Positions 59,581 through 64,000 of a stretch of DNA of 64,000 nt are shown in pieces. The translations under genes and the position numbers were made by a program. The DNA is taken from the NCBI GenBank assembly GCA_012718935.1, contig JAAYBH010000045.1, positions 1 through 64,000 on the forward strand, given 5' to 3'. This stretch comes from Clostridiales bacterium. GTDB lineage: Bacteria > Bacillota > Clostridia > Oscillospirales > Oscillospiraceae. Each line of letters starts with the position of its first letter. The first letter of the stretch is position 1. The notes beneath the pieces were generated by a model, which saw only the letters and a program-made list of their open reading frames with translations, made no database searches and was not told the origin of the DNA.

Positions 59581-59606
59581 GACTTAAAGGAGAAAGGAGA
59601 GACGTC

Positions 59607-61118
59607 ATGGATATCAAGCCGGTCATGTCAAAATTCGGATTTGGACACCGCGGGACAAGGCATATCATCATCGATCAGAGCGGCGAGCTTTGGCTGAAAA
59701 TGGCTCCTGCTGCGCTGGGCGGTTTTTTGCCGATGGGCGCGACCTCCCTGCCCGGCACGCTCCGTGTCGAGCCGCTTGAGGACGGCAAGACGATACCGTT
59801 TACCTACACCGCAACAGAGGGCTCTCTGGAACTGACCACCAAAAAAGGTGCCAAAGTGAAGTTTGCAATTGACAAGGAAGCCCGGGCGCTCAGGATTACC
59901 GGAAACACCGCGCTCCGGCTGAACGGCGTCGAAAGCGCTGCATTTGTGACGACGCTGAAAACTGACGATGGCGTTATGATCAGCGCAGGAACCACCCGCT
60001 ATTTCATCGCAGCGAAAAAAGGCAAAATATCTTTTGACGATTCATGGATCCTGAACCAGTTCCATTCCGTCACCCCTGTGCTCGACGTCGAACCCTCGGA
60101 AGGCGGATTTGAGCTGTATGCTTTCGATTTGCCTGCCGATACGGATGTCCCGGTCGTCGTAAAGACGCTTGACGCGTGTGCGGCCGACAGCAGCGCCGAA
60201 TTCAAAGCATTCCTCGACACCCTTGTGGACATTCCGGCTGAATACAGCGACGTCAAAGAACAGCTCGCGTATCCGATTTGGCTATGCCACAGGGATATGG
60301 GGCGCGGTGCGGAAGTCCTTGTCGCCAACAAGCACGACTCCATACTGACCAATTCGTGGCTCATGTCAATTGCGTCAATGGCGTTCAAGGACGCAAAGAA
60401 AGCGATCGGCATGATTCTCTGCTATCCCGTCGATCTACCGCCGATCGCGGGAATCGCCGCCTGGAGGCTCCTTGAGGACAACATGCTGTGCGACTCCAGG
60501 GGCGAAATATTCAAGGTTTACGAGGCGCTTGAAGCAGCCGCAACAAAATGTGTGAAGGAGCGCACGGCAGACCGGGACGGCCTCAGTTACTATGCTTACC
60601 GCTTTGAGAGCGGGCGGGAGCGGTCGCCGGCGTTCTTCAAGGTCGGAGAGCCTGTGCTGGCGCCCGATCTGAACGCCTATCTGGTCATTGTCAGCGAGGT
60701 GCTCGGGAAGCTTGCAAATATGGAGTATGACGTCGGTGCGGGGCAAAAATGGGAAGCCCGCGCCAAAGCGCTTTTTAGAGCGCTGATTGCTGAGCTCTGG
60801 GACGGCGGCAGCTTTATCGGCAAAAACGCTTATACCGGAGAGTCTTCAGAGCCGGACGAATTCCTCTCGCTGATCCCGATCGTTCTCGGCAGCAGGCTTC
60901 CGCAGGAAATAATCGGCAAGCTCGCAGCCGGAATAACCCCGGACGTCACCGACAGCGCTGCGGGACTTCTGCTTGTCGGCGGTCTGTTTGACGCGGGCCG
61001 GAAGGACGATGCCAGAAAAATCGCGCAAAAAGCACTTGAGGCCGTCCGCAAAAACGGCATCCGGTGCCCGTTCTACGCCGCTTCGCTGCTTGCGCTGGCG
61101 CATAAAGTATTGTTGTAA
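59607..61118 (+). CDS. (alpha/alpha)6-barrel glycoside hydrolase-like protein 1
   Basis: 503 aa; all-beta N-terminal region then helical-repeat C-terminal half; shares C-terminal features (WDGGSFIGK.., IPIVLGSRLPQEIIGKLA) with the next gene. Confidence 0.55.
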   Translation: MDIKPVMSKFGFGHRGTRHIIIDQSGELWLKMAPAALGGFLPMGATSLPGTLRVEPLEDGKTIPFTYTATEGSLELTTKKGAKVKFAIDKEARALRITGNTALRLNGVESAAFVTTLKTDDGVMISAGTTRYFIAAKKGKISFDDSWILNQFHSVTPVLDVEPSEGGFELYAFDLPADTDVPVVVKTLDACAADSSAEFKAFLDTLVDIPAEYSDVKEQLAYPIWLCHRDMGRGAEVLVANKHDSILTNSWLMSIASMAFKDAKKAIGMILCYPVDLPPIAGIAAWRLLEDNMLCDSRGEIFKVYEALEAAATKCVKERTADRDGLSYYAYRFESGRERSPAFFKVGEPVLAPDLNAYLVIVSEVLGKLANMEYDVGAGQKWEARAKALFRALIAELWDGGSFIGKNAYTGESSEPDEFLSLIPIVLGSRLPQEIIGKLAAGITPDVTDSAAGLLLVGGLFDAGRKDDARKIAQKALEAVRKNGIRCPFYAASLLALAHKVLL

Positions 61119-61132
61119 GGGAGGGAGAACGC

Positions 61133-62959
61133 ATGTTTGGAACATATGAAAAATTTAACCTTGTGCGCTGCGCCTTCGCACGCCATGCCTCCAATACGTA
61201 TATTCAAGAGGACTATTATAAGCATGGGCTGCTTCGCCTGGGCAACAACTGGGCCGGCGATTCGGTGAACACCACCGACTTCCTGTTTGACATGAAGCTG
61301 ACAATCGGCGGGACGCCCGTTAAGTATACATATTTTGCAGATGAGGTCTCGTTAACAATGCGCGCTGGAGGTGCAAAGAGCACCGGAGGTGCAGAGAGCA
61401 CCGGAGGTGCTCTTGTTGACATTGCTTTGACCGACCGCTCGCACTTCCGTATTCGCGGTATAAACGCCGGTCTGCGGCTGGAGCTGCGCTCGGCATCAGG
61501 AAACGGCGCCGCCGCCTGCCGGGGTATCTGTGCCTTACCCGACGGCAGCGGCTGGGAGGGCGAGTTCGGACGCTTCGGAAAGCTGTTTTTCAAGGCTATT
61601 ACCGGTAACTACAGCGTCACCTCTGTGTTCGACGACGAAAAGAACGCATATTCCCTCGTCCGTATCGACTTTTTGCCCGATGTCACGACAGGCGTTTTCG
61701 AGGCCGCAATCCATGATTACCGTGACAAGCGGCTTGCCCACGGCGTATACGAGGACTTTGACGCACTGGTCGCGTCTAACCGCGCAGACTTCGCGGCGTT
61801 CAGCGAAATTTATAACGAACCGGCCCCCGGTTACGAGGAACTGGCCAGATACGCCCGCTGGGTTGTCTGGAGCCATCGGACGAAGGCCATCGGCGCGTTC
61901 AAGCAGCCGACCATCCTTTTCCAGAACTCATGGACATCCGTGGCGGCGCCATGGCAGCAGAGCTATAATGCCATGCCGATGCTCTCCGACCCGATGGAAG
62001 CCTGGCGCCTGATCTGTCTGTTTTTCCTCTATCAGGACGAGCGCACCGGGCGCGTTCCGGGCATGATGACGTACACAAGCCCTGCTATGTCCGGGATGCA
62101 GCCCGCGTTTCAGGGCTTTGCGCTGGATTATCTCTTCCGCAAAGTCGGCGACGATTTTATCTCTCCTGAGGACGCGGAACTGATGTACCCGAAAATGGCA
62201 GCGTGGGCCAACTACTGGACGGCTTACCACAACGCAGGTTTCGGCGACGACGTTATCGCGCTCTCAAGCCCGCATGAATCGGGCTGGGACGACTCTTCGC
62301 TGTTCCAGGACGGATTCCCTACAGTTGACCCCTGCGCTATCGCTTTCCAGATTCTGCTGATGGAAGCCGTGGCGCGGCTGGCAAAAAAATCGTCCAGCTA
62401 CAATGATAAGCAGGATGAGTGGATGTTGAGGGCGAAGAAACTGCTCGACACCCTTATTGCGGAGTACTGGGACGGCGAAAAATTTACCGCAAAGGTAAAC
62501 GGAAAGCCGGTCGACTCCCTCAGTCTTGCAAACTTCCAGCCGATCATCCTCGGCAAACGCCTGCCGCAGAATATCATCGACAAGATCGCTGAAAAATTGA
62601 CCGTTGAGGGGCAATGGCTGACAGATATCGGTCTTGCGTCGGAGAGCATGCTGAGCCGGCGCGCAACCTTCGGCATCTCATTCGTCTGCGGGCGCGTCGT
62701 CGGACCCCAGAACATGATTCTGACAGTCGGGCTTCAGGCCGCAGGAAAGCAAAAAGAAGCCGACATGATCGCCCGCCGCTATTGCGACCATTCCGGGCGC
62801 GAGGGCATCATCCTCGGTTATGCGCCGTATAATATTTATAAGGCCAGCGGTAAAACCGCCGATCAGCAGATTCCGCCGATTGGCACCGACGGGTGGCCGT
62901 GGAGCGCGTGGAGCGCCAACTGCATCCTGACAATGACAACGGGAATCATCGGCAAGTAG
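61133..62959 (+). CDS. (alpha/alpha)6-barrel glycoside hydrolase-like protein 2 (GH63/trehalase-like)
   Basis: SSPHESGWDDSSLFQDGFPTVDPCAIAFQILLMEA; EYWDGEKFTAK; FQPIILGKRLPQNIIDKIAEKL; DGWPWSAWSANCIL. Confidence 0.65.
   Translation: MFGTYEKFNLVRCAFARHASNTYIQEDYYKHGLLRLGNNWAGDSVNTTDFLFDMKLTIGGTPVKYTYFADEVSLTMRAGGAKSTGGAESTGGALVDIALTDRSHFRIRGINAGLRLELRSASGNGAAACRGICALPDGSGWEGEFGRFGKLFFKAITGNYSVTSVFDDEKNAYSLVRIDFLPDVTTGVFEAAIHDYRDKRLAHGVYEDFDALVASNRADFAAFSEIYNEPAPGYEELARYARWVVWSHRTKAIGAFKQPTILFQNSWTSVAAPWQQSYNAMPMLSDPMEAWRLICLFFLYQDERTGRVPGMMTYTSPAMSGMQPAFQGFALDYLFRKVGDDFISPEDAELMYPKMAAWANYWTAYHNAGFGDDVIALSSPHESGWDDSSLFQDGFPTVDPCAIAFQILLMEAVARLAKKSSSYNDKQDEWMLRAKKLLDTLIAEYWDGEKFTAKVNGKPVDSLSLANFQPIILGKRLPQNIIDKIAEKLTVEGQWLTDIGLASESMLSRRATFGISFVCGRVVGPQNMILTVGLQAAGKQKEADMIARRYCDHSGREGIILGYAPYNIYKASGKTADQQIPPIGTDGWPWSAWSANCILTMTTGIIGK
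61366..61411 (+). repeat. 18-bp x2.5 in-frame tandem repeat encoding GGAKST-GGAEST-GGA
   Basis: tggaggtgcaaagagcac / cggaggtgcagagagcac / cggaggtgct read directly inside the glycosidase-like ORF. Confidence 0.9.
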
Positions 62960-62964
62960 GCGCG

Positions 62965-63933
62965 CTACCTGACACCGAACTCCCTGTAGTGGACGCCGAA
63001 TTTTTTCCTCATGTCATCCAGAGTCTCAGGCTTTGCCGCGCGTTCGGGGTCAAGGGCCAGGACAGATTCCCTGTCGGTCAGGTAGTCATTCCAGCGGGGC
63101 AGACCGCCGACATCGTACATCACTGCATCTTCTAACACCTCGAAGCTGCGCGGGGCATACATGGGGAGTTTTACAAGGCACTCCTGATGCGCAACGAATT
63201 CCTCGGCGTAACACTTGAACTTGACTTTACCTTCCGTTAAATAGTACAGGTCCTGATTGACCGGGTACTTGTACGATTCGGCGTAGAAGCCTTTCTTCAT
63301 CTCAAAGCACCAGAGCTCGCAGAGGCCGGCGTTTTCCCAGCGTCCGGTCAGCATCTTAAACATGGCGCCGTCGAGCTCAAACTGCGCCATAGGGCGCTCC
63401 CTGTGGCGGATGGGCGCGCATTCCTCCGGCGGCACCTCCTTGAAGCTGTGCGGTGGCTCACGGAATGCAAAATCATTGAGCGGCGCTTTATCCTTCGGGA
63501 ATTCCGGATCGTTCAGAAAGTCCGGATTTGTCGTGCGGAGCATTTTGGCGGCGTCCCCGCCCTCGGCATAGGGCAGGTCGTGGAAAAAGCCCCTGTACTT
63601 TACATCCTCATGGAAAAACATGCCATGCGCCTGGTACGGCTGGATAAAGAGAACGCTTCCCGGCTTGATGAACGCTTTCTTGCCTGTTATGTAGATATCC
63701 ATTCCGCCGCTGTCCACAAAGAATGTCTCATAACCGACGACGTGCTCGTGGAAGTGTACGCCTGTATTCGGGCGGGTCGTGTGCATGACGGAATCCGTCA
63801 TACAAAAGTGCCTGCGCGGGCCCTCGGGGAATAGTACGGTTTGCTGATGCTCGCCAATGTACCCGTCCGGGGTCTTGATCTCGAGCGGCCAAATAAAATT
63901 TTTGGGGTCGTTTAAATCATAAAGATACTGCAT
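62965..63933 (-). CDS. bicupin (two cupin domains)
   Basis: NTGVHFHEHVVGYETFFVDSGGMDIYITGKKAFIKPGSVLFIQPYQAHGMFFH plus a second cupin-like half in the C-terminus. Confidence 0.75.
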   Translation of the reverse strand: MQYLYDLNDPKNFIWPLEIKTPDGYIGEHQQTVLFPEGPRRHFCMTDSVMHTTRPNTGVHFHEHVVGYETFFVDSGGMDIYITGKKAFIKPGSVLFIQPYQAHGMFFHEDVKYRGFFHDLPYAEGGDAAKMLRTTNPDFLNDPEFPKDKAPLNDFAFREPPHSFKEVPPEECAPIRHRERPMAQFELDGAMFKMLTGRWENAGLCELWCFEMKKGFYAESYKYPVNQDLYYLTEGKVKFKCYAEEFVAHQECLVKLPMYAPRSFEVLEDAVMYDVGGLPRWNDYLTDRESVLALDPERAAKPETLDDMRKKFGVHYREFGVR

Positions 63934-64000
63934 GTTATAACGCTCCTTCTTAATTTATTCTGCAAATGGTAAAAACACCCATTTAATAATTAAGAGCGTA

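Overview
The window is a gene-dense segment from an anaerobic, probably Clostridia-like bacterium. The lineage is inferred from gene content only. It looks like a catabolic island for plant-type phenolics. About 54 protein genes are supported. They include a tail-to-tail two-component system, three secreted or lipoprotein genes plus one truncated at the left edge, and esterases. There are two ribose-type ABC importers and two divergent Dpp/Opp-type ABC importers. There are three flavoprotein + ferredoxin modules (two AprA/AprB-like) and two further FAD oxidoreductases. There is a C-X-E-type glycyl radical enzyme with no activase in the window, and three URO-D-superfamily proteins with no corrinoid partner. 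There are two paralogous DAPG/phloretin-hydrolase-like (PhlG-family) genes, an OYE/enoate-reductase-like Fe-S flavoenzyme, a tandem pair of (alpha/alpha)6-barrel glycosidase-like genes and a bicupin. The strongest candidate system is the minus-strand operon 48968->42431: PhlG-like hydrolase, ferredoxin, flavoprotein, SDR, 3-hydroxyacyl-CoA-dehydrogenase-like protein, cyclase-family hydrolase and BKACE. Its gene order matches the chemistry of a C-acylphloroglucinol -> phloroglucinol -> dihydrophloroglucinol -> 3-hydroxy-5-oxohexanoate -> triacetate -> acetoacetate route. A second PhlG-like gene is joined to an OYE-type reductase and an ABC importer. Smaller observations: an intercistronic hairpin after all three substrate-binding-protein genes, a 49-kb intergenic region with decayed regulator and acetyltransferase fragments, a truncated GH51 arabinofuranosidase, a truncated GntR fragment, and a MITE/REP-like palindrome inside the operon. 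All functional claims come from reading motifs and gene order; no database search was run.
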